Made by a program: the position numbers and the translations under genes
Part shown: one piece after another, positions 15,770 to 24,040 of the stretch
Layout of the letters: every line of letters begins with the position of its first letter
How positions within the stretch are numbered: position 1 is the stretch's first letter
Notes under the pieces: model-generated
Told to the model about the DNA's origin: nothing
Database searches by the model: none
The model's input: the letters and a program-made list of their open reading frames with translations, nothing else
Assembly (NCBI GenBank): GCA_036399715.1
Contig: DASWMO010000195.1
Coordinates: 1 to 36,628 of the forward strand
Source: DASVSE01 sp036399715
Lineage (GTDB): Bacteria > Bacteroidota > Rhodothermia > Rhodothermales > Rubricoccaceae
Reading direction: 5' to 3'
Length of the DNA stretch: 36,628 bases

Positions 15770-16732
15770 ATGGCAATCGTCTTCATCCACGCCGGCTATA
15801 GCCCATATCTCGAGTTCTCGTTGGGGCAGGCCCGCACGGCAAGTCCTGAGAGCGACATCTTCTTGCTCGGAGATGCCAGCAACAACCGGTTTCCGGCCCA
15901 TCGCTTTCCGTTCGTCCACCACATCGACACCGGCGCCGCTGTGTTCGACGGCGCCGGGATCGGGGCTGCGTACCAGCACCTCTCGACCAACCCGGAACCG
16001 TTTGAGCGGGCGTGCTTCGACCGCTGGTTTCTTCTCGACACCTTTCTCGCCACGCAGAGCCTGGGCAGCGTGCTCGTCCTCGACTCGGACGTGATGCTTT
16101 ATGCGACTGAGGCCGAGATCCGGCGCACGCATGTCGGCACGGCGGATGTCGCGTTGAGTCGGCCGGACGTTGCCGGGCCGTTTGCGTGGGCTGCTTCCCC
16201 TCATGTCTCGTTCTGGACGGCTGAGGCGCTGCGCGACTTTTGCGCCGATGCGCGCGCTTCGTACACGGACCCGGCTCGGTTTGCTTTGTATGACGCCAAA
16301 TGGGGGTACCACGTCAAGCAGGGCCTCGGCGGCGGCATCTGCGATATGACGGCGCTGCACCTGTTCGCCGAGGCGCGGACAGGCGTCGCCAACGTCGCGG
16401 ATGTTCACGGCGGGGCTGCAGTCGATCACAACGTGAACGTGGCTGATAACGCGTTCGAGGGAGAGTACCGGATGGACGGGATGGGCAAAGCCGTCTCGTG
16501 GGCCGACGGCTATCCGATGGGAGACAACCTCCGTCTTGGCATGCCGGTGCGGTTCTACGCGCTCCACTGTCAGGGCCACGCCAAAGGGCGGATGCCAGCG
16601 CTCTACCGGGGGCCCGCGTTCGACGGGCAGCGCCGTGCCAGCCGTGCCGTCCGCACGCGCAACGGGGCGCGGCGGTGGGCGTCGGTGATTGTCCAGCCGG
16701 TCCGTCGGCTTCGGAGCCGCCTTGCCGGTTAG
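15770..16732 (+). CDS. Glycosyltransferase-like protein, GT-A type with DxD motif
   Basis: A 320-residue soluble protein starting MAIVFIHAGYSPYLEFSL; an ATG at 15755 would add 5 residues, but MAIVFIHAG is the natural beta-strand start. Features are FDRWFLLDTF, the DxD-type motif VLVLDSDVMLY, a GGGICDMTALHLF segment that resembles the acceptor-side loop of such enzymes, and YALHCQGHAKGRMP near the C-terminus, ending in a basic tail. It is the second of two GT-A-like genes on the plus strand. Its TAG overlaps the TAA of the convergent glycosyltransferase gene by 3-4 bases (TTAG at 16729-16732). Role inferred only: glycan assembly. Confidence 0.65.
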   Translation: MAIVFIHAGYSPYLEFSLGQARTASPESDIFLLGDASNNRFPAHRFPFVHHIDTGAAVFDGAGIGAAYQHLSTNPEPFERACFDRWFLLDTFLATQSLGSVLVLDSDVMLYATEAEIRRTHVGTADVALSRPDVAGPFAWAASPHVSFWTAEALRDFCADARASYTDPARFALYDAKWGYHVKQGLGGGICDMTALHLFAEARTGVANVADVHGGAAVDHNVNVADNAFEGEYRMDGMGKAVSWADGYPMGDNLRLGMPVRFYALHCQGHAKGRMPALYRGPAFDGQRRASRAVRTRNGARRWASVIVQPVRRLRSRLAG

Positions 16733-17877
16733 CCCGTGCGCCGCTGCGGTAGAGACGCCAGCAGGGCGTTCCAGGCGGTCCGGACGGCGGCGGGTGCGAA
16801 CGTGGCGTCGAAGCGCGCGCGCGCCTGCTGTGACGCCGAGGGCCACCGCGCGACTAGCGCCTCGGCGGCGTCAGCGATCCGCTCGGGCGCGCGGTAAGGG
16901 ACAAACTCGGCCTCACGGCCACCGGCGACCATCTCGGGCAGCCCCGCATGCCGCGTGACGATGACCGGTGTTGCGGTGGCGAGGGCCTCGATGACCGTCA
17001 GCGGCTGTGCCTCGAACGGGTACGCCGTCGGCAGGACGAAGAGATCGTGGGCTAGCATCAGGCGGCGGACGGCGTCCCGGCTGACTACCCCCGGCAGCGC
17101 AACCGACTCCGCGACACCGAGTTCAGCAACCCGCGAGCGGAACGCCCTCTCCGCCGCGTCCGAGGTCCAGCGCCCGGCGAACGTCGCCTGTGCGTCGACC
17201 CCGCGCCCGCGCAGCACGGCGAGCGCTTCGAGGACATCCGGGTAGCCCTTCGACGGGATGAGGCCCGAGAGGTAGAGCAGGCGCACCTCTGGCCGCCGGC
17301 TCGTGCCGAGGCGCGCCGCCCGGGCGGCCCGAGCCTTCGCGACCTCGGCCTCGTCCGGGATTGCCGCGTCGTCGATCGTGTTCGGGATCACGATCCGCTT
17401 CGCATCTGGAACCCACTGTGCGCATGCCGCTGCGAGCGCCTCAGTGAGGAACACGACGGTCTCGAGCCGTTGCACGAGACGCCTGCCGCTCCACCGCGTC
17501 GCAGCGCGCTCGAACAGGTCCGGAAAGTCGCCGCGGTGGACGACGGCCACGACGGGCCGGGCCGCGCCGAAGGCGGGCACCACGGCGGCGCGGTCGCGGG
17601 CGTGGCCGAGCAGCCCCGGCGACACGGACGGCCATAGAACGGCTGCACCAGGCTGGGCCACGAGCGCGCGCGCGAGGGAGGCGCGGTGCTGAAGAAAGTG
17701 GCCCAAGCGGCTGGGCTGGATCGTCGTCACGACGTGAACGCCTTCGGGAGCGCCGACATCGACGCGGGTGACCGCTCGCTCACTCGCGAGCAGGCTCGCG
17801 AGACGCTCAGTTGCCAGTGCTTGCCCGTCGAGAGGCGGCGGAAAGCGGCCCACGACGACGATGGGGGGGAGGGACAC
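16729..17877 (-). CDS. Glycosyltransferase family 4
   Basis: A 382-residue GT-B enzyme. The N-terminal domain has the Gly-rich loop PPIVVVGRFPPPLDGQ; the C-terminal GT1 domain has LLYLSGLIPSKGYPDVLEAL, the E-x7-E-like segment FVLPTAYPFEAQPLTVIEAL, and HAGLPEMVAGG. It transfers a sugar from an activated nucleotide to a glycan on the inner face of the membrane. The start GTG 17877 is 2 bases after the upstream TAA, so it is last in the operon. Donor and acceptor cannot be told. It ends in a 4-base convergent overlap with the plus-strand gene. Confidence 0.87.
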   Translation of the reverse strand: MSLPPIVVVGRFPPPLDGQALATERLASLLASERAVTRVDVGAPEGVHVVTTIQPSRLGHFLQHRASLARALVAQPGAAVLWPSVSPGLLGHARDRAAVVPAFGAARPVVAVVHRGDFPDLFERAATRWSGRRLVQRLETVVFLTEALAAACAQWVPDAKRIVIPNTIDDAAIPDEAEVAKARAARAARLGTSRRPEVRLLYLSGLIPSKGYPDVLEALAVLRGRGVDAQATFAGRWTSDAAERAFRSRVAELGVAESVALPGVVSRDAVRRLMLAHDLFVLPTAYPFEAQPLTVIEALATATPVIVTRHAGLPEMVAGGREAEFVPYRAPERIADAAEALVARWPSASQQARARFDATFAPAAVRTAWNALLASLPQRRTG

Positions 17878-17879
17878 GG

Positions 17880-19115
17880 TTACTCGCGGATGGCGTGGAA
17901 ACTGTCCGCCCGCCGTACTGCGGCCCGCTGCGCGCGCATCAGCGCCCACGCGACCGGCGACAGGCCACGGGCCGGGACGGTAAGCGCGGCGGCCGTGGCA
18001 TCCCAAAGGCCAGCTGCGAAAGCCTCCGGTGTCCACTGCCCGACATAGGCCTGCCCTCGGCGCCCGACCGCCACGCGATCGGCCTCGGGCATGGTGGAGA
18101 CGCGGCCGAGCAGGCCGGCGAGCGCCTCGGTGTCGGACGGGTCGAAGCGGAAGCCGGTCTCGCCGTCCACGATCAGGTCCGCGGACGCCCCCGCGCGCTC
18201 GGACACGACGACGGGGCACCCAGCCGCCATCGCCTCGTTGATCACGAGCCCCCACTGGTCCATGAGGGCCGGGTGGACGAACGCGGCCGCGGCGGCGTAG
18301 TATGCCGGTAGCGCCTCGATCTGCTGAAAGCCGGCAAACGTTACGTCGGGCACTGCGTGTGTGCGGACGAGCGCGTCGAGGGTGGGCCGCTCGGGGCCGT
18401 CGCCAAGCAGCACGAGCCGCCACGTGCCGCCAGACGCCCGGAAGCGGGCGTAGGCCATCAGCAGCCCGGAAACGTTCTTGCGGCCGACAAACCGGTTGGA
18501 TGCGAGAAAGAACGGCGTGCCGCTAGCGAGGCCGGGCAGGTCGGGCCGCGGCGGGCCTGCAGCAGCGAAGAAGGCGTTGTCGACGACGTCGTAGGGTGTG
18601 AATACGCGCGCCGCCGGAATGCCGAGCTTGCCGACGTACGCCACCGTCCGTCTGCCGGAGACGAGGGCCGCGTCGAACTCGCGCACGATGTGGCCTTTGA
18701 CCCACTCGCGGACGGCCGTCCGGCGTGCGTCGCCGGCCGTGCTATCGGTCATACAGACCGCAGCACGGCGGCGCGCCCGGCACCATGCAAGCGCCGCGAG
18801 CGCGTCGGGCGCAGCGTAGCTGTTAATTGCGACCACTGCAGGGTCGAGCCGGTCTAACACCTGGGTGATGCCCGCCGCGACGGTCGCAGGCGCGAGCGCG
18901 TCCGCGGCGGCGCCCGGGAAGACCTGCACACGCCGGAACGGCTCCTCACCGACCTCTTCGCGCCATGCATAGGTCGAGTCTGTCCCCGCCGTCTCGACGG
19001 CGATGACCTTGGCCCCGCGGACAGCGAAGAGCGCGTTCGCCGCGCGCAGCCTGGCAAGGTGGTAGGGGCCCAGGCGCGGCCAGAGAACGCAAAGGCGAAG
19101 CGTCGGAACGGTCAT
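17880..19115 (-). CDS. Glycosyltransferase family 4
   Basis: A 411-residue GT-B enzyme starting MTVPTLRLCVLWPRLGPYHLARL. It has FFLASNRFVGRKNVSGLLMAY (nucleotide-binding strand and Lys), LLGDGPERPTL and the donor-site acidic motif HPALMDQWGLVINEAMAAGCPVV (E-x7-E region), then SADLIVDGETGF. It is a retaining sugar transferase of the GT4 type acting in the cytoplasm. ATG 19115 overlaps the upstream TGA (ATGA). It belongs to the block of three consecutive glycosyltransferases at the 3' end of the polysaccharide operon. Confidence 0.88.
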   Translation of the reverse strand: MTVPTLRLCVLWPRLGPYHLARLRAANALFAVRGAKVIAVETAGTDSTYAWREEVGEEPFRRVQVFPGAAADALAPATVAAGITQVLDRLDPAVVAINSYAAPDALAALAWCRARRRAAVCMTDSTAGDARRTAVREWVKGHIVREFDAALVSGRRTVAYVGKLGIPAARVFTPYDVVDNAFFAAAGPPRPDLPGLASGTPFFLASNRFVGRKNVSGLLMAYARFRASGGTWRLVLLGDGPERPTLDALVRTHAVPDVTFAGFQQIEALPAYYAAAAAFVHPALMDQWGLVINEAMAAGCPVVVSERAGASADLIVDGETGFRFDPSDTEALAGLLGRVSTMPEADRVAVGRRGQAYVGQWTPEAFAAGLWDATAAALTVPARGLSPVAWALMRAQRAAVRRADSFHAIRE

Positions 19116-20302
19116 GGCAGGCCGAGAACTGGAGCGAGCAGTGCAGCGCCAAATGCCTCGACCGTGTGGGCGGCCGAGAAGGCGCGTGCCGCGGCGGCGT
19201 CGAAGTGGGTGTCGCCGGCGAGCGCGGCGGCGAGTGCTCGGGCGAAGGCCTCCGGGTCCGCCGGGTCCGCCGTTGGGCCGAGGCGGTGCGTCCGAGCAAG
19301 GTGTCCCATCAGTCCCCACGCCTGCGTCAGGGCGGGGACACCTGCCGCCGCGGCACGCATCTGAAACCCGCTCGACCCGACGTGCTGGTCGTACGGGAGG
19401 GCGACGAGGTCCGCCGCCGCGACAACAGACGACAACTCACCGAGGGGTACGTAGGCATCGTGGAGGATCATCTGGACCGGCGTCTCGGCGGCGACGCGGG
19501 CGCAGAGAGCGCGCACAGCGCGTGCTGCATCAGACGGGATGACCCCGGCCATCAGAACGGCAAGGCCTGCCCCGACGGCCGCGTCCATGCGGAGCAGCGC
19601 CTCGGGGAGCGCGAGCGCGCCCTTGCGGATGTCGAGGGTGCCTGGCAACACAACCAGCCGCCGGCCCGCGGCAACGCCATACGAGCTGCGGACCTGTGCG
19701 GGCGTCAGGTGGGCCACCTCCGGTGGCACCGGGTCAGGCACGGCCGTGACGGGTAGCCCCGGTGCGAGCGCGCGTAACGCCGGCACGGCCGCTTCGTCCA
19801 GGCTCAGCAGCGCCTCCATTGCGGGGTGCCTCAGCGCGCGACGGGCAAGGCGCGTCTTGGCCCATCGTGTTGCGGCCTCGCGGGCGCTCCGCGGTGGTGA
19901 CCCGATCTCGGTGTAATGGAGGACGGGCCGGAAGCTCAGCGCCGAAAGACGGGTTCGGCCGGGAATCGCAATTCGGGCAGCGAGGGGGAGCAGGAGATGC
20001 TCAAAGCTCATCACCAGCACGTGGTCGGTCGGGGACGCGCGGAGGACGGCGTTGAGCGCGGCGGCGCGGCGGAGCGCGTCGAACGCGCTACTCGTGTCTG
20101 GTTCGATGGCGACAAACGTTGCACCGGGCGTCTCAGCAAGGGCGTCGCCTAGAGCCGGTCGGAGGGAGAGCACGTTCGCCGGGGCCGCGACGACTAGGCA
20201 GTCCGGCGCGCCGCAGTGCTGCCATGCCTGGACGGCCCACAGCAGGAACTCGGCGGCGTGGCCATCGGCCTTCGGTTCATAGATCAGGAGCGAATGGCTC
20301 AT
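19112..20302 (-). CDS. Glycosyltransferase (GT-B, family 4-like)
   Basis: A 396-residue protein starting MSHSLLIYEPKADGHAAEFL. It has VVLPGTLDIRKGALALPEAL (GT1 C-domain entry), VQMILHDAYVPLGELSSVVAAADLVALPYDQHVGSSGFQMRAAA region with the usual acidic/polar donor loop, and VPALTQAWG. ATG 20302 is the first credible start; a GTG immediately before it is possible. Its stop overlaps the next start as ATGA. Upstream, 239 bp separate it from the methyltransferase gene, the only real gap in the operon. Confidence 0.8.
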   Translation of the reverse strand: MSHSLLIYEPKADGHAAEFLLWAVQAWQHCGAPDCLVVAAPANVLSLRPALGDALAETPGATFVAIEPDTSSAFDALRRAAALNAVLRASPTDHVLVMSFEHLLLPLAARIAIPGRTRLSALSFRPVLHYTEIGSPPRSAREAATRWAKTRLARRALRHPAMEALLSLDEAAVPALRALAPGLPVTAVPDPVPPEVAHLTPAQVRSSYGVAAGRRLVVLPGTLDIRKGALALPEALLRMDAAVGAGLAVLMAGVIPSDAARAVRALCARVAAETPVQMILHDAYVPLGELSSVVAAADLVALPYDQHVGSSGFQMRAAAAGVPALTQAWGLMGHLARTHRLGPTADPADPEAFARALAAALAGDTHFDAAAARAFSAAHTVEAFGAALLAPVLGLP

Positions 20303-20541
20303 CACGGGCCGGGCCTTGGCCGTTCCCGTGTCGCGGTGCTCGGCAACTCTCCAGCCAGCGACATACGCCGCGACAGCCTCCAGAGAGACGCTGATCGCGA
20401 CGTCGGCGGTCGCGCCATGAAAAGAGCAGGACGACTGGGCACACGCGGAATTAGGGCCGTCGCCGCGTCGAACAGCAGGAGCGGGGCAGATCCGGGAGTG
20501 GCGGGCGTCATGGACGTTCGGGGCTCAGGCCGTCGGCACGC
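20303..20541. other. 239-bp gap inside the polysaccharide operon
   Basis: No gene is supported. The glycosyltransferase frame stays open upstream of its ATG for about 70 codons but offers no start codon (its segment AISVSLEAVAAYVAGW looks protein-like). A 69-codon frame in another phase (20511-20302) ends TGATG against the next start but is low-complexity and basic. Confidence 0.45.
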
Positions 20542-21420
20542 TCACGCCGGGATGGCGAGCAGGTCGCCGTAGGCCCGCTCGCCCGGAGGCGTGCCGGGAT
20601 GGAGCGGGTCCGAGAGGGTGTAACCGAGCCCGTCGAAGAGTGCGAGGACGGCCTCTGGCGTGGCGCCCTGGGCCGCGAGGAGCGGGCGCGACAACTCGGC
20701 GAGGACGACGGGACGGTGGGCGGCCAGCGTCTTGCGTGCCCCGCGCAGGACCGACAACTCGGCCCCCTCAACGTCCACCTTGATAAATCCAGGCGCGAGC
20801 CCATGCGTGGCGACGAGTGCATCCACGCTCGACGCGGCGACGGCGACCGACCGGCTCTCCACGCCTCGGACGGCTTGGTGGACGAGCTTCCCGAGCGAGG
20901 CGTATTCCTCCATGCCGTCGATGACCTGCATCGTGCGCGCGGCGTCGTCCTCAGCGGCGATGCCGTGAAACACGGTGACGCGCTCGGTGAGCCCGTTGCG
21001 GGCCACGTTGGCAACGAGGCGCGCGTGCGCGCCGGGGGTCGGCTCGACGGACAGGACCCGCCGGCCGGGCAGCGCCCCAGCCATCAGGACGGTAAAGAAG
21101 CCAACGTTGCCGCCGACGTCAACCGCGTCGCGGGCGGGGTCGAGGTGCTGACGGCACAGCGCCGCTAACTCGGGCTCGTAAGTGCCGTCGGACACGATGC
21201 GCTCGAAGAGGTGCGAGCGGGCGTCCAGCGCGAACGTGCCCCCGAAGGCGTCGAGGCGGACGACCGGGTCGGCGGCGAGGACCGACCGGAGCCGCTCGAA
21301 GAGGCGACGCTGCCCGGCTGCACGCCGCTTCTGGACGGCCCGCCGGACGGCCAGCGCCGGCGCCGCGACGGTGCGCACGGCGGGGATGTCGAGCAGACGG
21401 GTGAGGAGCGAATCGGGCAT
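20542..21420 (-). CDS. FkbM-family methyltransferase
   Basis: A 292-residue protein. The SAM-binding motif I is DAVDVGGNVGFFTVLMAG, followed by VLSVEPTPGAHARLVANV, then FIKVDVEGAELSVLRGARKTL, the KVDVEGAE block that typifies the FkbM family, and HRPVVLAELS. It methylates a small molecule or sugar hydroxyl with SAM in the cytosol; in this setting O-methylation of a glycan residue is the likely role. It lies 38 bases after the preceding glycosyltransferase stop and starts at ATG 21420 (MPDSLLTRLL). Confidence 0.87.
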   Translation of the reverse strand: MPDSLLTRLLDIPAVRTVAAPALAVRRAVQKRRAAGQRRLFERLRSVLAADPVVRLDAFGGTFALDARSHLFERIVSDGTYEPELAALCRQHLDPARDAVDVGGNVGFFTVLMAGALPGRRVLSVEPTPGAHARLVANVARNGLTERVTVFHGIAAEDDAARTMQVIDGMEEYASLGKLVHQAVRGVESRSVAVAASSVDALVATHGLAPGFIKVDVEGAELSVLRGARKTLAAHRPVVLAELSRPLLAAQGATPEAVLALFDGLGYTLSDPLHPGTPPGERAYGDLLAIPA

Positions 21421-21458
21421 CGGCGGGGGCAGACGGGGAGGCCCAAGGTACCCCGGCC

Positions 21459-22598
21459 TCACGCGACCTCGGCGAGGCGGGCGGCGACGGCCCCAGTCGC
21501 AGCGTGCCAGTTCAGACGCTCGTCGAAGACCGCTCGCGACCGCCGGGCGAGCATTTGGTAGGCGTTGCGGTCGCGGACGAGCGCCTCGACGCGGGCCGCG
21601 ATCTCGGCGGCGCTGGCTCGCGGCTCGAAGACGAGGCCATTCTCTCCGTCCATGACGGCCGAGCCTGCACCGCCGCTCCTGGTCGTCACGCTCGGGACGC
21701 CGTACGCGCTGGCCTCGCAGAAGACGCAACCGAAGGCTTCGGCGCGGACAGGCATCATCAGCAGGTGCGACGTTGCCAGAAGATGCTCGATTTTGGCGCG
21801 GCCCTCTACTGTAGCCTTGGAGACGAAGCCATGTAGGTGCACGTACGGCCGCGGCTGGTCCAGGACCGGCGTGCACCCGACGACGGAGAGGGTAGCGGGG
21901 ACGCCGGAGGCGTTGAGAGCGTCCGCGACTTGGACGGCGACATCACCTCCCTTGCGGTACCAGTCGACGCCCAGAAAGAGCATGTCGCACGCTCCCGCCG
22001 GGCGGGCCCCGATGGCGCCGGCCACCTCGGCCTCCGTCGGGATGATGTCGAGGTTGGCGCCGAACGGGACGACGCGCACGTGCTCCGGATCCGCACCCGA
22101 GTAGGCGATGGCAGACCGCGCGGCATACGCGCTCGCATAAAAGGCGTGGCTCCGCCGGATGGCGTCGGTATCGAGGCGCAGAGCCTCAGCAATGTCGGCG
22201 TCCGGCAGCGCGGCGTACCCGTCGTAGAGGAACATCGCGGCCTCGAACGTGAGGTCGGTCCAGAAGGCGACGGGGATCCCGGTCTGCTCCAGTCGCGCGA
22301 ACGGCAGCGACGATGGGCTCAGGACGGCGTCAGGGCGCAGTCGCGCGATGGCGTCCGCGGTTTGCTCGGCGAGGGCGTCCGCGGCGGCGACGGTGTGGTA
22401 GCGGCTGTGGGGCCGCCCGCGGAGCCGGGACGCCACGGCGCGGGCCGTAGCCCGCGAGACGGTCGGGCCGAACGAGAGCGGTGTGACGACGCTTACCCGG
22501 TCTACGTGGGCAGCCAGCGCGCGGTGCATCCTGAGCGGGATCCCGCTCCACGAGCGCCCGTCGTGAGCGCCGAACGGGGAGACGAAGGCGACGTGCAT
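21459..22598 (-). CDS. Glycosyltransferase family 4
   Basis: A 379-residue GT-B enzyme starting MHVAFVSPFGAHDGRSWSG. The donor-side domain shows VRVVPFGANLDIIP, MLFLGVDWYRKGGDVAVQVADAL, the motif MMPVRAEAFGCVFCEASAYGVPSV (E-x7-E type: E in RAEAFG and E in FCEAS) and GENGLVFEP. Cytoplasmic sugar transfer to a membrane-linked glycan is expected. ATG 22598 overlaps the flippase stop by one base (TGATG) and has GGAGG just upstream, an unusually clear Shine-Dalgarno for this region. Confidence 0.88.
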   Translation of the reverse strand: MHVAFVSPFGAHDGRSWSGIPLRMHRALAAHVDRVSVVTPLSFGPTVSRATARAVASRLRGRPHSRYHTVAAADALAEQTADAIARLRPDAVLSPSSLPFARLEQTGIPVAFWTDLTFEAAMFLYDGYAALPDADIAEALRLDTDAIRRSHAFYASAYAARSAIAYSGADPEHVRVVPFGANLDIIPTEAEVAGAIGARPAGACDMLFLGVDWYRKGGDVAVQVADALNASGVPATLSVVGCTPVLDQPRPYVHLHGFVSKATVEGRAKIEHLLATSHLLMMPVRAEAFGCVFCEASAYGVPSVTTRSGGAGSAVMDGENGLVFEPRASAAEIAARVEALVRDRNAYQMLARRSRAVFDERLNWHAATGAVAARLAEVA

Positions 22599-24040
22599 CA
22601 CGGAGGAGGGGCAAGGACTGCATCGGCGGCGCTCGCCTGAGCGGGAGCGCGCAGGGCCGCCACGTCGACCATGTTGAGGCGCCATCCCATCGCCGCCGCA
22701 GTCCCGACGACGAGCGGGCCAGTGAGGAGGATGGGCGCACCCAGCACGGTGCCTGCCGCGGCGACGCCGGCCGCCGCCGCCGCAACGGCAAGCGAGGGGA
22801 GCACGGACGTGAAGGGCAACTCGCCCGTCTCTCGGCGGTAGAGGCGGGCGATCAGTACGAGCACGGTCGATTGGGCCGCCAGCGTCGCCGCGGCGGACCC
22901 GACCATCCCGAAGGGTGGGATGAGGAGGATGTTGAGGGCGACGTTGACGATGGCCCCGCCCAAGACAGCCCACATGTACGGCTTTTGAAGGTCCCACGCC
23001 ATCAGCGGGATCCCAATCGCCATGTTGAAGTGGATGACACCGGTGTTGACGAGCAGCCAGCCGAGGGCGGCGGCGGCCGGCGCGTACGCCTCGCCGTAGA
23101 CGAACACGAGCGCGTCGTGGGCAAGCCACGGGCCCGCTGCGGCAATCACGAGCCCGATCGGAAGCAGCACACGCGCAAGCTGCCGTCCCCGCTCGCGCAT
23201 CAGATCGGCGGAGCCCAGCACGGCCGCGACGGCTGGAAAGAACGCCCCGAAGGCCACGTTGGCCGGAAGCTGTGCCAGCGAGGTAAACCGGGCGGCCGCG
23301 CTGTACAGCCCGACCGTCTCGGTCGAGTACAGAAATTCCAGCATGACCTGGTCCATCCGGACGTAGACCTCGATCAGCAGCGCCGACGCGGCCAGCGGGA
23401 GCGCGGGCCGCAGCAGCGCACCCCACGCGACACGGTCGAACACGAGGCGCAGCGCGCCGAAGCGCCGCCTGTAGGCGGTCCACAGCCACCCGTTGCCGAG
23501 GAGCGGGACGCCGGCCGTGAGGACAGCCGCCATCACGACTTGCTCGGGCCGACGGACGAGTGCAAACACCGCCACAGCATTCAGCACCGCGACCACCGAG
23601 TCCCGCACGGCGACGGGCCGCATTTCCTCAACGGCCTGGAATGCCCAGTTCAGCCTCGTCGCGAGCACGACGAGGTTGAGGCCGAGCGCGAGCAGCGCCA
23701 GGCGAAACTCGGGCGGGCGGGGCAGCGCGAACACGACGGCGGCGTACAGCGCAAACGCGGCCACGCACAGCACGAGACGTAGGGCTGTAAGCTCACCCGC
23801 GAGGCGGGGCAGGCGCTCTGGCGCCCGGGCGCCCTCGCGCATCACGACCGCGTCGAAGCCGAGCTGTACGACGACGGTGAAGTACGCCAAGAGCGCCATC
23901 CCGAAGCCGAGAATGCCGTACTGCGACGGCTCTAGCGTCCGCGCGAGGTACGCCCATGTCACAAAGTTGAGCGCGAGCGCGACACTCTGCGAGGCGGCGA
24001 GCGCGCCAGCATTCGCAGCAATGCGTCGCGCAACACTCAC
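22598..24040 (-). CDS. Wzx-type lipopolysaccharide/oligosaccharide flippase
   Basis: A 480-residue polytopic membrane protein (about 12-14 TM segments) of the MviN/MATE-like polysaccharide-transporter superfamily. Seen are NAGALAASQSVALALNFVTWAYLARTLEPSQYGILGF in TM1, IEVYVRMDQVMLEFLYSTETVGLYSAAARF, a segment typical of Wzx, and LIPPFGMVGSAAATLAAQ near the end. It would flip undecaprenyl-linked oligosaccharide units from the inner to the outer face of the inner membrane. The start GTG 24040 overlaps the stop of the polymerase gene (GTGA). It sits beside the Wzy-like gene as in Wzx/Wzy-dependent systems. Confidence 0.88.
   Translation of the reverse strand: MSVARRIAANAGALAASQSVALALNFVTWAYLARTLEPSQYGILGFGMALLAYFTVVVQLGFDAVVMREGARAPERLPRLAGELTALRLVLCVAAFALYAAVVFALPRPPEFRLALLALGLNLVVLATRLNWAFQAVEEMRPVAVRDSVVAVLNAVAVFALVRRPEQVVMAAVLTAGVPLLGNGWLWTAYRRRFGALRLVFDRVAWGALLRPALPLAASALLIEVYVRMDQVMLEFLYSTETVGLYSAAARFTSLAQLPANVAFGAFFPAVAAVLGSADLMRERGRQLARVLLPIGLVIAAAGPWLAHDALVFVYGEAYAPAAAALGWLLVNTGVIHFNMAIGIPLMAWDLQKPYMWAVLGGAIVNVALNILLIPPFGMVGSAAATLAAQSTVLVLIARLYRRETGELPFTSVLPSLAVAAAAAGVAAAGTVLGAPILLTGPLVVGTAAAMGWRLNMVDVAALRAPAQASAADAVLAPPP

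Noticed and set aside
20302..20511. 69-codon minus-strand frame ending TGATG against a glycosyltransferase start
   Set aside because: Basic low-complexity product and codon use unlike the neighbours; the coupling-like junction may be chance.
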